Shown here piece by piece: positions 1-11,681 of a DNA stretch of 64,000 bases (the first letter of the stretch is position 1; the number at the start of each line of letters is the position of its first letter). This DNA comes from Inquilinus limosus DSM 16000. GTDB lineage: Bacteria > Pseudomonadota > Alphaproteobacteria > DSM-16000 > Inquilinaceae. The stretch is from contig NZ_AUHM01000034.1 in NCBI RefSeq assembly GCF_000423185.1, forward strand, positions 32,220 through 96,219, read 5' to 3'. The translations under genes were made by a program, and so were the position numbers. The notes under the pieces are model-generated. The model had not been told where the DNA came from and searched no databases. It saw only the letters and a program-made list of their open reading frames with translations.

Positions 1-908
1 TGCAGCGCGGCGAAGAACAGCCCGGCGCAGACGGCGCCGACCGGCTCGCCCATCGCCAGGAGGGCCGCCATCAGCCCGGACCAGGTATAGGCCGGCGACA
101 GCAGCGCCCCGTCGGTGAAGCGGAACTGGTCGCCCAGCACCAGCATGGCGCCGACCAGCCCGGCGACGGCGCCGCTGGCGAACAGCGTCCGTATGGTCTG
201 GCGGCCGAGATCGACGCCGCCATAGGCGACGAAGCGCGGGTTCAGGCCGCGCAGCCGCAGCTCGTAGCCGGCGGCACCGCGCCGGTCGATGAAGACGACC
301 GCCGCGATCACCAGCAGCAGCAGGACCAGGCCCCAGGTGATCGGCGTGCCCGGCACCAGCACCGGCAGCCGCGCCGCCTCCTCGACCCGGAAGGTCTCCG
401 GCAGGCCGGTCGACGGGTCGCGCAGCGGGAAGCGCGCCAGGTAGGAGGTCACGCCCTGGGCCGGGTAGCTGAGCAGCAGGGTCGAGATCAGCAGCGGCAC
501 GCCGAACCGCACCTCGCCCCAGGCGGCCAGCGCGGCATAGGCGCCGGAGACGGCCATCGCCGCCAGGATCGCGGCCACCAGCCGCACCGCGCCGGGCGCC
601 GGCAGGTACAGCGCCACCAGCGCCGCCACCATCCCGCCCAGCACCAGCTGGCCGTCGCCGCCGAGATTGACCATGCCGCCGCGCAGCGGGATGGCCGCGA
701 CCAGGGTCATGCCGACCAGCGGCACCGCCCGGGCGATGGTCTCGGCGAGGTTCGGCCCGACGACGGCGCCGGCCAGGATCTCGCGATAGACCGCGACCGG
801 ATCGTGCCCCGCGGCGAGCGTGATCAGCGCCCCGATGACGAGCCCGCCGAGGATCGCCCAGAGCACGGAGGAGGTCGCGGCGCCGCGCAGCATGCCGGCG
901 GCGGTCAT
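1..908 (-). CDS. ABC transporter permease, BMP/nucleoside type (partial, C-terminus beyond window)
   Basis: Read on the minus strand from an ATG at 908, the frame stays open to the window edge and gives a very hydrophobic protein beginning MTAAGMLRGAATSS, followed by repeated Leu/Ala/Val/Gly membrane segments. It resembles the YufP/NupP-like inner-membrane permeases that pair with BMP-family binding proteins. It lies downstream of, and in the same direction as, the two-domain ATPase (1135-2649) and BMP binding protein (2669-3718), so it is probably the first of two permeases of that importer. The C-terminal part and the expected second permease lie outside the window. The family call rests on hydrophobicity and context; the substrate is unknown. 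Confidence 0.8.
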   Translation of the reverse strand, partial: MTAAGMLRGAATSSVLWAILGGLVIGALITLAAGHDPVAVYREILAGAVVGPNLAETIARAVPLVGMTLVAAIPLRGGMVNLGGDGQLVLGGMVAALVALYLPAPGAVRLVAAILAAMAVSGAYAALAAWGEVRFGVPLLISTLLLSYPAQGVTSYLARFPLRDPSTGLPETFRVEEAARLPVLVPGTPITWGLVLLLLVIAAVVFIDRRGAAGYELRLRGLNPRFVAYGGVDLGRQTIRTLFASGAVAGLVGAMLVLGDQFRFTDGALLSPAYTWSGLMAALLAMGEPVGAVCAGLFFAAL

Positions 909-934
909 GAGAGCCTCGGGTTGAAACAAAGTGA

Positions 935-1106
935 GTCCCCCCTCCCCTCGCGGGAGGGGGGTAGGGGGAGGGGGTTGTCGACGAAGGGAGCCGGACGGGA
1001 CCGGTGGGCTCGAAACACGGATGGAAGGGCCTCGCGTGCCACCGCCCGCCGGAGTTTCGGCGCGAGCCCCCTCCCCCTACCCCCCTCCCGCAAGGGGAGG
1101 GGGGAC
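935..1106. repeat. Inverted pair of 40-bp GC-rich palindromic repeats
   Basis: The left arm (935-974) and the reverse complement of the right arm (1067-1106) match at 39 of 40 positions. Each arm carries a C-run/G-run hairpin of its own plus a G-rich tail. They flank 92 bp of unremarkable sequence. The pair sits between the ATPase and the permease of the BMP-type transporter, so it would be transcribed within that operon. The arrangement resembles a BIME (paired REP sequences). No transposase is visible. Confidence 0.8.
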
Positions 1107-1134
1107 AAGAATAAGCATGGTCCGGATACGGCGG

Positions 1135-2649
1135 TCACGCCGCGGCCCCGGTGACGCCGGCCATCAGCAGGCCGAGATTGGTTTCGTTGGCGGCGGCGCC
1201 CGGCACCTCGGCGATCACCCGGCCCTCATACATCACCAGCACCCGGTCGGAGAGGGCGAGGATCTCGCTTAGCTCGGCCGAGACCAGCAGCACGGCGCGG
1301 CCCTTGTCGCGCTCCGCCACCAGCTGCGCGTGGATGAACTCGATGGCGCCGACATCGACGCCGCGGGTCGGCTGCTCGGCGATCAGCACCGGCGCCTCGT
1401 GAGCCAGCTCGCGCGCCACCACCACCTTCTGCAGGTTGCCGCCGGACAGGGTGCCGACCGCCGTCCCCTCGCCCGGGATCTTGATGCCGAAGCGCGCGAT
1501 CAGGCCGCGCGCCCGGTCCCGCATCGCCGCGGGGGCGAGCACACCGCGGCGCGACAGCGGCGGCCGGCGGTGGAAGCCCATGCCGAGGTTGTCGGTGGCG
1601 CTGGCGCGCAGCGCCGTGCCGGTGTGGGCGCGGTCCTCCGGCACATAGGCGATGCCGGCGGCGCGGCGGCCGGCCACCCCGGCGGCGGTGACGTCGCGCC
1701 CGTCGACCCGCACCGTCCCCGCGTCGGCCGCCCTGAGCCCGGCGACGATCTCGATCAGCTCGGTCTGGCCGTTGCCGGCGACGCCGGCGACGCCGACGAT
1801 CTCCCCTGCTCGCACGGCAAAGGAAACGCCGTCGACCACAGGTCGACCGCCCGATGCGTTCAGGGTCAGCCCCTCGACCTCCAGCAGCGGCCGGCCGGGC
1901 TCGGCCGGCGTCCTGGCGACGGTGAGGGTGACGTTGCGGCCGGTCATCGCCCGGATGATCGCCTGCGGCTCGGTCCCGGCGGTGACCATGCGGTTGGCCA
2001 CCCGGCCGTCGCGCAGCACGGTGATGCGGTCGGTCACCGCCATCACCTCGTGGATCTTGTGGGTGACGAACAGGATGGTGCGCCCGTCCGCCGCCAGGCT
2101 GCGCATCACCTGGAACAGCCCGTCGCGCTCGCCCGGGGTCAGCACCGCCGTCGGCTCGTCCAGGATCAGGATGCGGGCGTCGCGGTACAGCGCCTTCAGG
2201 ATCTCGATCCGCTGCTTCACCCCGACCGGCAGGGCGCCGACCCGGGCGTCGGGATCGACCGGCAGGCCGTAGCGCCGCGCCAGCTCCGCCACCCGCCTGC
2301 GGGCGGCGGCGCGGTCGATGAACGGCCCCCGCCGCGGCTCGGCCCGGTAGGCCACGTTCTCCCACACCGTCAGGCTGTCGAACAGCTTGAACGCCTGGTG
2401 CACCATGCCGAGGCCGGCGGCGATGGCGTCGATCGGCGAACGGAACGGCCGCTTCCGGCCGTCGATCACGATGTCGCCCTCGTCCGGATGCACGAGGCCG
2501 TAGAGGATGCCCATCAGGGTCGACTTGCCGGCCCCGTTCTCGCCCATCACCGCATGGATCTCGCCGGCCTCGACCGACAGGTCGATACGGTCGTTCGCCA
2601 GCACGCCGGGATAGCGCTTGACGATGCCGCGCATCTCCAGGAACGCCAC
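1135..2649 (-). CDS. ABC transporter ATP-binding protein with two nucleotide-binding domains, YufO/NupO/RbsA-like
   Basis: The ATPase subunit of a BMP-type importer, 504 aa, acting at the cytoplasmic face of the inner membrane. The first domain has Walker [10 protein letters not shown] and a signature-like [10 protein letters not shown]; the second has the degenerate GVAGNGQTE loop and signature [15 protein letters not shown]. This asymmetry is typical of simple-sugar/nucleoside ATPases with one consensus and one degenerate site. The start is GTG at 2649, preceded by GGGGAG at a suitable distance. It lies 19 bp after the binding protein gene and upstream of the permease, so the three form one operon. 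The family assignment is secure; the transported substrate (nucleoside, purine or other) cannot be read from the sequence. Confidence 0.92.
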   Translation of the reverse strand: MAFLEMRGIVKRYPGVLANDRIDLSVEAGEIHAVMGENGAGKSTLMGILYGLVHPDEGDIVIDGRKRPFRSPIDAIAAGLGMVHQAFKLFDSLTVWENVAYRAEPRRGPFIDRAAARRRVAELARRYGLPVDPDARVGALPVGVKQRIEILKALYRDARILILDEPTAVLTPGERDGLFQVMRSLAADGRTILFVTHKIHEVMAVTDRITVLRDGRVANRMVTAGTEPQAIIRAMTGRNVTLTVARTPAEPGRPLLEVEGLTLNASGGRPVVDGVSFAVRAGEIVGVAGVAGNGQTELIEIVAGLRAADAGTVRVDGRDVTAAGVAGRRAAGIAYVPEDRAHTGTALRASATDNLGMGFHRRPPLSRRGVLAPAAMRDRARGLIARFGIKIPGEGTAVGTLSGGNLQKVVVARELAHEAPVLIAEQPTRGVDVGAIEFIHAQLVAERDKGRAVLLVSAELSEILALSDRVLVMYEGRVIAEVPGAAANETNLGLLMAGVTGAAA

Positions 2650-2668
2650 GGCGCCGTCTCCCCGGGAT

Positions 2669-3718
2669 CTACTGGCCGGCCGTCATCGGGTCGGGCACCG
2701 TCACCGTGCCGGCGACGATGGCGTCGCGGATCTCGCGCACCCTGGCGATCACGTCGGGATGCTCGGCGATCAGGCATTGGGAGCCGGCGACGTCGTCGCC
2801 GAGGCCGGTCAGGGTGATGCCGCCCTCCTTCAGCCCGTAGGAGGTCAGCGGCGCCTGCGTGCCGGCGAGGATGCCTTTGACCGCCTCGACCAGCGCGATG
2901 TCGACCTTCTTCTCGATATTGTCCATGACCACGCCCGGCGCGTGCGGGCACTGGTTGACGTCGACGCCGAAGGTCAGGGTCCCGGGCGTCGCCTCCGCCG
3001 CCTTGAAGATGCCGCCATTGCCGCCGGAGGTGGCGGCCAGCACCCGGTCGGCGCCCTCGCTGATCAGCGACACCGCCTGCTGCTGCGCGCGCACCGGGTC
3101 GGAGAACGGGTTGTCGCCGCCGACCCAGAGGGTCGGGCTGACCACGACCTCGTCATTGACCGCCTTGGCGCCGGCGGCGAAGCCGTCGGTGAAGCGGTGC
3201 AGGAAGGGGATGTCGAGCGCGCCGATGGCGCCGATCGTGCCGCTCTCCGAGGTCAGCGCCGCCTCGGCGCCGGCCAGATAGGCGCCCTCGTGCTCGCGGA
3301 ACACGGCGCAGTAGACGTTCGGCATCGGCTTCTGGATGCACTGGTCGACGATCAGGAACTTGACGTCCGGGAACTTGGCCGCCGCATCCGGCACGATGTC
3401 GCCGAACTCGAAGCCCAGCACGACCACCACCGCGGCGCCTTCGCGCGCCGCGGCCTCGACATTCTGGCGGCGGGTGGCGGGGTCGGTGCTCTCATACACC
3501 CTGGCCTCGCCGCCGATCGCGGCCGCGGCGTCCTCGATGCCCTTCTTGCCGAGCTTCAGGAAGTCGTTCACCCCGAGCGGGTCGGGCGAGACGTAGACGA
3601 GCTTGCCGCCCGCCGCCTGGGCCGGCGCGGCGGCGCCGATGACGAGGGCCGCCGCGGCGGCCGCGATCGAACCCATCAGATGCCGCGGTCGTCCCTGGTT
3701 GCGCATGGCCTTCCCCAT
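2669..3718 (-). CDS. BMP-family ABC transporter substrate-binding protein
   Basis: Periplasmic binding protein of about 349 aa that captures ligand for the adjacent ATPase and permease. A signal peptide (about residues 15-35) ends in PAQA-AGGK, consistent with signal peptidase I cleavage. There is no lipobox, unlike Gram-positive BMP lipoproteins. The mature part has the BMP-type alternating alpha/beta pattern (GFEFGDIVPDAA, HEGAYLAGAEAALTS, GVDVNQ). The open frame extends to 3823, but the ATG at 3718 has GAGGGGA just upstream and gives a normal signal peptide; the ATG at 3706 is an alternative. It is the first gene of its operon and divergent from the Dpp-like operon. Family members bind nucleosides or purines; the ligand here is not determinable. 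Confidence 0.9.
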   Translation of the reverse strand: MGKAMRNQGRPRHLMGSIAAAAAALVIGAAAPAQAAGGKLVYVSPDPLGVNDFLKLGKKGIEDAAAAIGGEARVYESTDPATRRQNVEAAAREGAAVVVVLGFEFGDIVPDAAAKFPDVKFLIVDQCIQKPMPNVYCAVFREHEGAYLAGAEAALTSESGTIGAIGALDIPFLHRFTDGFAAGAKAVNDEVVVSPTLWVGGDNPFSDPVRAQQQAVSLISEGADRVLAATSGGNGGIFKAAEATPGTLTFGVDVNQCPHAPGVVMDNIEKKVDIALVEAVKGILAGTQAPLTSYGLKEGGITLTGLGDDVAGSQCLIAEHPDVIARVREIRDAIVAGTVTVPDPMTAGQ

Positions 3719-4007
3719 TCCCCTCGCGATCGCCGGCACACCCGGAACCGCCGGCGGCGGTTCTGCAGACCGGGCGCCGGCACCGGCCGCCCCACCTTTG
3801 GCGGCTGCCGGTCGATTCGTCAACGCGCATGGCGGCGGTCGCGCGGCCCGGCTCGCAGACTTGCACAGTGGCGTGAGGAGGCTGTTCCCAAGATTGACGA
3901 AGAGGGCCTCCTATGCCCCTATGTCTGACTAAAGAAATATGGGTTGGGAGCCCGATCGCAAAGAAATCGGATCAAATTGCAACGACAGTAAACAGAGGGG
4001 GCCTGAC

Positions 4008-5804
4008 GTGACTGAAAAGTCTCTGCGAGATCTGATCACAGATGTGAAGCAGGGCGCCTTGTCGCGGCGCGACTTCATCAGGACGATGGTGGCGGCGGGG
4101 ATCGGTGCCCCGGTGGCCAGCCAGCTCTTGGTCTGGCACGGCGTCGCGATGGCGCAGCCGGCGACCGACTACAAACCGACCCAGGCGGGGGGCGGCGGAC
4201 CGCTCAAGATCCTTCTGTGGCAGGCGCCGACCTTGCTGAACCCGCATTTCGCCAGCGGCACCAAGGACCAGGAAGCCTCCCGCGTGTTCTACGAGCCGCT
4301 CGCCGGCTGGGACCGCGAGGGCAATCTCGTTCCCATCCTGGCGGCGGAACTTCCGACCCGCGAGAACGGCGGCCTCTCGGCCGACGGCACGACCGTGACC
4401 TGGAAGCTGAAACGCGACGTCAAATGGCATGACGGCCAGCCGTTCACCGCCGACGACGTCATGTTCACCGCCGCATACGCGGCCGATCCGGAGACGGCCG
4501 CCTATACCACCGGGTCCTACGCGGGCATCAAGTTCGAGAAGGTGGACGATCACACCGTCAAGGTGATCTTCCCGCAGCCGCAGCCCTTCTGGGCCGGCCC
4601 CTTCGTCGGCATCGTCGGCCCGATCATCCCAAAGCACCATTTCGGCGACTACAAAGGCGCCAATTCGCGCGATGCCCCGGCGAACCTGAAGCCGGTCGGG
4701 ACCGGACCGTACAAATTCGTCGACTTCAAGCCGGGCGACATCGTCCTCGGCGAGCGCAACCCCGACTACCACGTCAAGAACCAGCCGCATTTCGACACGA
4801 TCGAGATCAAGGGCGGCGGCGATGCGGTCTCGGCGGCGCGCGCCGTGCTGCAGACCGGCGAATACGACTACGCCTGGAACATGCAGGTCGAGGACGAGGT
4901 CCTGAAGCGCATGGAGGATGGCGGGCGCGGCCGGGTGCTGACCGTCGCCAGCGGCAATATCGAGTTCATCATCCTCAACACCACCGATCCCTGGACCGAG
5001 GTCGACGGCGAGCGCTCCAGCGTCAAGACCAAGCACCCGACCCTGAGCGACCCGGCGGTGCGCCAGGCGATCAACCTGCTGATCGACCGCGATTCGATCC
5101 AGAAGTTCATCTACGGGCGCGGCGGCACGGCGACGGCGAGCTTCGTCAACCAGCCGGAACGGTTCAAGTCGAAGAAGCTGACCTACGAGTTCAACATCGA
5201 GAAGGCGAACGCGATCCTCGACCAAGCCGGCTGGACGCGCGGCAGCGACGGCATCCGCGAGAAGGACGGCAAGAAGCTGAAATACGTGTTCCAGACCTCG
5301 ATCAACGCGCCGCGCCAGAAGACGCAGGCGATCATCAAGCAGGCCTGTCAGAAGGCCGGCATCGAGCTCGAGCTGAAATCGGTGACCGCCTCGGTGTTCT
5401 TCTCCTCCGACGTCGCCAATCCGGACACTTACACCAAGCTCTATGCCGACATGGAGATGTACACCACGACCCAGGATTCGCCCGACCCCGAGCGCTTCCT
5501 GAACCAGCTCGTGTCGTGGGAAATCGCCAGCAAGGAGAACAAGTGGCTGGGCCGCAACATCTCGCGCTACTCCAGCAAGGAGGCGGACGAGGCCTACCGG
5601 GCGGCGCAGCGGGAGCTCGACCCGGCCAAGCGCGCCGAGCTGCTGATCAAGGTCAACGAGATCTTCTGCGAGGCCAACGTCATCCTGCCGCTGTTGTCGC
5701 GCAACCGCGTGGCCTCGGCCTCCAACACGCTGACCCCGAACTTCAGCGGCTGGGACAACGATCTCTGGGCGCTGGCGAGCTGGTACCGCAACGGTCCCGC
5801 ATGA
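4008..5804 (+). CDS. ABC transporter substrate-binding protein, peptide/opine/nickel family (SBP_bac_5), Tat-exported
   Basis: Periplasmic binding protein of 598 aa, a usual length for DppA/OppA relatives. I chose the GTG at 4008 because AGAGGGGG lies about 7 bases upstream and because it leaves a clean twin-arginine signal: SRRDFI (R20-R21), a hydrophobic stretch and AMA-QP at about residue 49. An ATG at 3939 would add 23 residues before the signal. The body shows SBP_bac_5 hallmarks such as VTWKLKRDVKWHDGQPFTAD and GTGPYKFVDFKPGD. It heads a five-component importer (binding protein, two permeases, fused ATPase). Tat export suggests folding before export. Substrate unknown; oligopeptides, opines or glycosides are all possible. 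Confidence 0.92.
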   Translation: MTEKSLRDLITDVKQGALSRRDFIRTMVAAGIGAPVASQLLVWHGVAMAQPATDYKPTQAGGGGPLKILLWQAPTLLNPHFASGTKDQEASRVFYEPLAGWDREGNLVPILAAELPTRENGGLSADGTTVTWKLKRDVKWHDGQPFTADDVMFTAAYAADPETAAYTTGSYAGIKFEKVDDHTVKVIFPQPQPFWAGPFVGIVGPIIPKHHFGDYKGANSRDAPANLKPVGTGPYKFVDFKPGDIVLGERNPDYHVKNQPHFDTIEIKGGGDAVSAARAVLQTGEYDYAWNMQVEDEVLKRMEDGGRGRVLTVASGNIEFIILNTTDPWTEVDGERSSVKTKHPTLSDPAVRQAINLLIDRDSIQKFIYGRGGTATASFVNQPERFKSKKLTYEFNIEKANAILDQAGWTRGSDGIREKDGKKLKYVFQTSINAPRQKTQAIIKQACQKAGIELELKSVTASVFFSSDVANPDTYTKLYADMEMYTTTQDSPDPERFLNQLVSWEIASKENKWLGRNISRYSSKEADEAYRAAQRELDPAKRAELLIKVNEIFCEANVILPLLSRNRVASASNTLTPNFSGWDNDLWALASWYRNGPA

Positions 5805-5825
5805 CGCGTTAGCTCCTCTTCGCAC

Positions 5826-5853
5826 GGGCGGATCCGCTCCATCGGATCCGCCC
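5826..5853 (+). other. Intercistronic stem-loop between binding protein and permease genes
   Basis: GGGCGGATCCG (5826-5836) is the exact reverse complement of CGGATCCGCCC (5843-5853), with a 6-base loop. There is no U-tract. In transporter operons such hairpins commonly protect the binding-protein message or cause partial termination, so that the binding protein is made in excess over the permeases. That role is inference here. Confidence 0.6.
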
Positions 5854-5882
5854 CCTTCGCGACCGGGCCGAGGAGATCGCTC

Positions 5883-6842
5883 ATGGCGAGTTACCTGCTG
5901 CGGCGACTGCTGATCGCCATTCCGAGCCTTCTGGCCATCAGCCTGATCCTGTTCACGATCCTGGCGCTGGCGCCGGGCGATCCGTTCTCCGAACTCGCGA
6001 CCAACCCCAACGTGCCCCCCGAGGTGCGGATGGCCCTGCGCGCCAAGTTCGGCATGGATGACCCGGTGATGGTGCGCTATCTGCGCTGGCTGACGGCGAT
6101 GGCGCAGGGCGACTGGGGCTTTTCCTTCGCCAGCCGGATCGACGTCGACGATCTCATCCTGCAGAGCCTCCCGGCCACGCTCTTCGTCGTCGGCTCGTCC
6201 CAGATCCTGGCGCTCGCGGTCGCTTTGCCGATCGGCATCTACGCCGCGACGCGGCCCTATTCGGTGTTCGACCAGATCGCCAACACCTTCGCCTTCATCG
6301 GCTTCTCGCTGCCGACCTTCTTCACCGGCCTCCTCTTCATCCTGCTGTTCTCGATCAAGCTGGACTGGCTGCCCTTCGTCTACCGCTCCGACATCGCGGC
6401 GACGGGGTGGCGCTGGTACTGGGAGATGCTGCGGCAGGCGATCATGCCGATCACCGTGCTCGGCCTGTTCCAGGCGGCGTCCTACACGCGCTATGTGCGC
6501 TCGGCCGTGCTCGACGTCGTCAGGCTCGACTATGTCACCACGGCGCGCGCCAAGGGCCTCAGCGAGAGGATCATCACCCGCCGGCACGTCGCCCGCAACG
6601 CGCTGATCCCGGTGGTGACGATGGTCGCGCTGCAGATGCCGGCCGTCTTCGGCGGCGCGATCGTCACCGAGCAGATCTTCCGGGTGCCCGGCATCGGCTC
6701 GCTGCTGATCACCGCCATCCTCGCCAACGACACGCCCGTGGTGATGGCGGTCACCTTCGTCTTCGCCTGCCTCGTCGTCCTCTTCAACCTGATCGCGGAT
6801 CTGCTCTATGGCTGGCTCGACCCTCGCATCTCCTTCCGCTGA
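5883..6842 (+). CDS. ABC transporter permease, DppB/OppB-like
   Basis: Inner-membrane permease of 319 aa with six predicted membrane segments. It begins MASYLLRRLLIAIPSLLAI, the usual DppB-type N-terminal segment. The cytoplasmic coupling (EAA) loop appears as TARAKGLSERIITRRHVARNALIPV. The second permease gene begins 35 bp before this one stops, in another frame, indicating translational coupling. It forms the channel of the Dpp/Opp-type importer with the product of 6808-7743. The family call is firm; substrate unknown. Confidence 0.93.
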   Translation: MASYLLRRLLIAIPSLLAISLILFTILALAPGDPFSELATNPNVPPEVRMALRAKFGMDDPVMVRYLRWLTAMAQGDWGFSFASRIDVDDLILQSLPATLFVVGSSQILALAVALPIGIYAATRPYSVFDQIANTFAFIGFSLPTFFTGLLFILLFSIKLDWLPFVYRSDIAATGWRWYWEMLRQAIMPITVLGLFQAASYTRYVRSAVLDVVRLDYVTTARAKGLSERIITRRHVARNALIPVVTMVALQMPAVFGGAIVTEQIFRVPGIGSLLITAILANDTPVVMAVTFVFACLVVLFNLIADLLYGWLDPRISFR

Positions 6843-7743
6843 GGCGACGGCGCCGGGGCAGAGCGTCTCGGTTTCGCCCGCGCGGGAGACGTGGCGCCGC
6901 TTCCGACGCCACCGCCTGGCGATGGTCAGCACGGCCGTGCTCGGCCTGCTCGTCATCGGCGTCCTCGTCGGCCCCCTGTTCTGGCCGGTGCCGATCAACG
7001 AGATCGACTTCGCCGCCCAGCTTGAGGGCCCGTCCTGGGCCCATCCCTTCGGCACGGACGATCTCGGCCAGGACCTGCTCGCGCGGATGATCTATGGCGG
7101 ACGCATCTCGCTCGCCGTCGGGCTCGCCGCCATGGTGGTGTCCACCGTCGTCGGCGTCGTGGTCGGGGCCTTGGCCGGCATGTCCCGCCGCGCGCTCGAT
7201 CCGTTTCTGATGTGGGTGACGGACCTGTTCCTGTCGCTGCCGCAGCTGCCGCTGCTGCTGCTGGTGATCTATCTGTTCCGCGAGCAGCTGAAGGCCGTGT
7301 TCGGGGTCGAGGGCGGCGTCTTCGTCCTGATCGTGATCGTGATCGGCGGGCTGCGCTGGATGCCGGTGGCGCGGCTGGTGCGCGCGCAGTTCCTGTCGCT
7401 GCGCGAGAAGGAGTTCGTCGAGGCGGCGCGCGCCGCGGGCGCGACGCGCTGGCGGCAGACGGTCCACCACATCCTGCCCAACGCCGTCGGCCCGGTCATC
7501 GTCGCCAGCTCGATCGAGGTGTCGTCCGCGATCATCGCGGAATCGACCCTGTCCTTCCTCGGCCTCGGCTTCCCGCCGGACATCCCGACCTGGGGGCGGC
7601 TCCTGTTCGACGCCAAGGACTACCTCGACGTCGCCCCGCACTGGGCGCTGTTCCCGGGGGCGGCGATCTTCCTCACCGTCCTCGCCATCAACTTCATCGG
7701 CGACGGCCTGCGGGACGCGCTCGATCCCCGCCGCGTCGTCTGA
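6808..7743 (+). CDS. ABC transporter permease, DppC/OppC-like
   Basis: Second permease, 311 aa. It has a cytoplasmic N-terminal region with [14 protein letters not shown], then the DppC-type segment, the [24 protein letters not shown] motif region typical of DppC/OppC, and an EAA loop ([25 protein letters not shown]). It overlaps the upstream permease by 35 bp and is followed 20 bp later by the ATPase gene. It pairs with the DppB-like protein as the heterodimeric channel. Confidence 0.93.
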   Translation: MAGSTLASPSAEATAPGQSVSVSPARETWRRFRRHRLAMVSTAVLGLLVIGVLVGPLFWPVPINEIDFAAQLEGPSWAHPFGTDDLGQDLLARMIYGGRISLAVGLAAMVVSTVVGVVVGALAGMSRRALDPFLMWVTDLFLSLPQLPLLLLVIYLFREQLKAVFGVEGGVFVLIVIVIGGLRWMPVARLVRAQFLSLREKEFVEAARAAGATRWRQTVHHILPNAVGPVIVASSIEVSSAIIAESTLSFLGLGFPPDIPTWGRLLFDAKDYLDVAPHWALFPGAAIFLTVLAINFIGDGLRDALDPRRVV

Positions 7744-7763
7744 CCAGAACGATCGGACCGCAC

Positions 7764-9614
<1,851 letters not shown>

Positions 9615-9660
9615 CAGCCCGCGACAGGCAGCCGGCGCGGCTGTCAAGGAGCGGAAAGCG

Positions 9661-9735
9661 GTGAACATGGATATCCGCGAGCCTCGGCTGGACAGCGCGG
9701 AGAAATTGAAGTTTAATAAAATTGTATATATCTGA
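9661..9735 (+). CDS. Possible 24-codon small ORF after the Dpp-like operon
   Basis: A GTG at 9661, with AAGGAG at 9646-9651 (9-base spacing), opens a 24-codon frame ending in TGA at 9733-9735. The predicted peptide is charged and ends in KFNKIVYI. Its 3' half coincides with an AT-rich stretch (9703-9735) that may simply be the promoter region of the GGDEF-EAL gene. Only the ribosome-binding site supports it. Confidence 0.25.
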   Translation: MNMDIREPRLDSAEKLKFNKIVYI

Positions 9736-9827
9736 TTTGCCTTCCGCCGCCGGCTTGATCCGGCTCTAATCGGCGGAGGACCGGCGCCGCCGCCGGGCCA
9801 CTCGTCCGATCGGGAGACAGGGGAGAT

Positions 9828-11681
9828 ATGAGCGGCAGATCTTCGACCGGCCAGCCGCTCTCCATGACGGCGCGTGCTGCCGTGCCCGCAGAGAGGGTCA
9901 CCCCCGATCCGACAACGTCCTCCTCTCCATCCCTGATCGCGCTGGAGCGCGACGCGCTCCAGGCCCTGGTCGACGGCGACCCGATCGAGGCCATCCTGGC
10001 CACCGTGGCCGAGATGGCAGGCCGTCTGCTCGCATCGGCCAGCATCGCCTTCCTGCGGCTCGACGAAAGCGGCGCCAGCCTCTCCCTCCTGGCGCAGAGC
10101 GGGCTGCAGGGACCCGTGCTGGATGCGCTGGCCTCTATCCGCGTCGGCCCGTCCGGCCCGCCGCCGGGAGTCGCCGTGTTCACGAACGCACCGGCCACCG
10201 GCTCCCTCGGCCCGGCCGATGATACCGTCGCCGTCATCGCCGAGCCGCTGACCGACGACGACGGACGGATCGCCGGCGCCCTGGTGTTCGTCGGCACGGC
10301 TTCCCCGGTGGCGATGCCGGAGGCGCTGCGGCAGACCGTCGGCCGGCTGTTCGCCATGGCCCTGCGGCGCGACCGGCGCGATCGCGAGGTGCAGGATCTG
10401 ATCTATCGCGACCCGCTGACCGGCCTGCCGAACCGACGCTGCTTCGAGGAGCGTCTGGCCCGGATCTTCGCCCGTGGGGTCGATGCCGCTTGCCCGGTCT
10501 CGGTCCTGTTCATGGATCTGGACGAGTTCAAGAAGGTCAACGACACCCTGGGCCACGAAGTCGGCGACCTGCTGCTGGCCATCGTCGGCAGCCGGCTGCG
10601 CCGGGCGCTGTCGAGCGAGGCCTTCGTCGCCCGGCTGGGCGGCGACGAATTCGCCGCCATCGTCGCCGCCGATGCCGGCGCCGCGCTGACCGCCGCCGGC
10701 CGGATCGCCAAGGCGCTGAAGGAACCGGCGATGCTGCGTGGGTATCGGCTGCCGATTTATTGCAGCATCGGCATCGCCACCTGTCCCGACCATGAAACCG
10801 ACCCGGCCCTGCTGAAGCGCCTGGCCGACATGGCGATGTATTACGCCAAGCAATCCGCCACCGGCATCGCCTCCGCCGCCACGCCGGAGGTGCGCCGCGC
10901 GATGTCGATCTCCGCGGTGGAATTCGACATTCCGGCGGCGCTGCAGTCGGGCCAGATCGGGCTGGTGTTCCAGCCGCGCGTCAAGCTCGCCAGCGGCCGG
11001 GTGGCCGGCTTCGAGGCGCTGGCCCGCTGGAACCACCCGACCCTCGGCGTGCTGGCGCCGAGCCATTTCATCCCCTGGGTCGAGCGCCGGCCCGACCTGG
11101 CCGTGAAATACACCGAATGGCTGCTGCGGGCGCTGGCCGACACCCTGATCCAGCTGCCGCGCGACGCCCTGGTGCCGATCTCGATCAACATCCCGGTCGC
11201 GGTGATGCAGTCGGACGCCGTGTTCACCGCCATGCTGGGCCGCATGACCGAGGCCGGGCTGCCGCTGAGCCTGCTGCGGGTCGAGATCGTCGAGCGCGCC
11301 TTGACCCGCATGCCCGCCGAGGTCGAGGCGGTGGTGGCGCGCATGGTCGGGCTCGGCGTCACCTTCGAGCTCGACGATTTCGGCAGCGGCGAGGCCAATC
11401 TGGCGGCGCTGTCGCGGCTGCCCTTCTCCGCCATCAAGATCGCCGGCGAGATCGTGCAGACTGTGGCGACCGAGCCCCGCTGCGAGAGGCTGATCGACGG
11501 CGTCGCCCGCTTCGCCGAGACCTTCGGCGTCTCGCTCTGCGCCGAGCATGTCGAAAGCCAGGCGCAATGCGACATCCTGCGACGGCTGGGCGTCGAGCAG
11601 GGCCAGGGTTATCTCTTCGGCCAGCCCGTGCCCGCCGGCGATCTCGCCGCCGCGGTGCGCGCGGTTCACCGCTGCACATAG
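9828..11681 (+). CDS. GAF-GGDEF-EAL protein (c-di-GMP turnover) with altered EAL site
   Basis: A 617-aa cyclic-di-GMP signalling protein. Residues about 40-170 look like a GAF-type sensor; a cyclase domain follows with an intact GGDEF (271-275), then an EAL domain starting about residue 375. The RxxD product-inhibition site expected before GGDEF is absent (SSEA occupies that place). In the EAL domain, E396 (EALARW), the Asn of SINIP, EIVE, the DDFGSG pair, K537 and Q of GQGYLFG are kept. The usual Asp of the LKID motif is Ala (IKIA, A539), and AEGVE reads AEHVE. Cyclase activity is plausible; phosphodiesterase activity is doubtful. No signal or membrane segment is seen, so it is probably cytoplasmic. 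Confidence 0.9.
   Translation: MSGRSSTGQPLSMTARAAVPAERVTPDPTTSSSPSLIALERDALQALVDGDPIEAILATVAEMAGRLLASASIAFLRLDESGASLSLLAQSGLQGPVLDALASIRVGPSGPPPGVAVFTNAPATGSLGPADDTVAVIAEPLTDDDGRIAGALVFVGTASPVAMPEALRQTVGRLFAMALRRDRRDREVQDLIYRDPLTGLPNRRCFEERLARIFARGVDAACPVSVLFMDLDEFKKVNDTLGHEVGDLLLAIVGSRLRRALSSEAFVARLGGDEFAAIVAADAGAALTAAGRIAKALKEPAMLRGYRLPIYCSIGIATCPDHETDPALLKRLADMAMYYAKQSATGIASAATPEVRRAMSISAVEFDIPAALQSGQIGLVFQPRVKLASGRVAGFEALARWNHPTLGVLAPSHFIPWVERRPDLAVKYTEWLLRALADTLIQLPRDALVPISINIPVAVMQSDAVFTAMLGRMTEAGLPLSLLRVEIVERALTRMPAEVEAVVARMVGLGVTFELDDFGSGEANLAALSRLPFSAIKIAGEIVQTVATEPRCERLIDGVARFAETFGVSLCAEHVESQAQCDILRRLGVEQGQGYLFGQPVPAGDLAAAVRAVHRCT

Noticed and set aside
3972..7055. A 1027-codon minus-strand open frame over the Dpp binding protein and permeases
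   Set aside because: Same artefact: Arg/Gly/Glu/Leu-biased translation without motifs, opposite real transporter genes.
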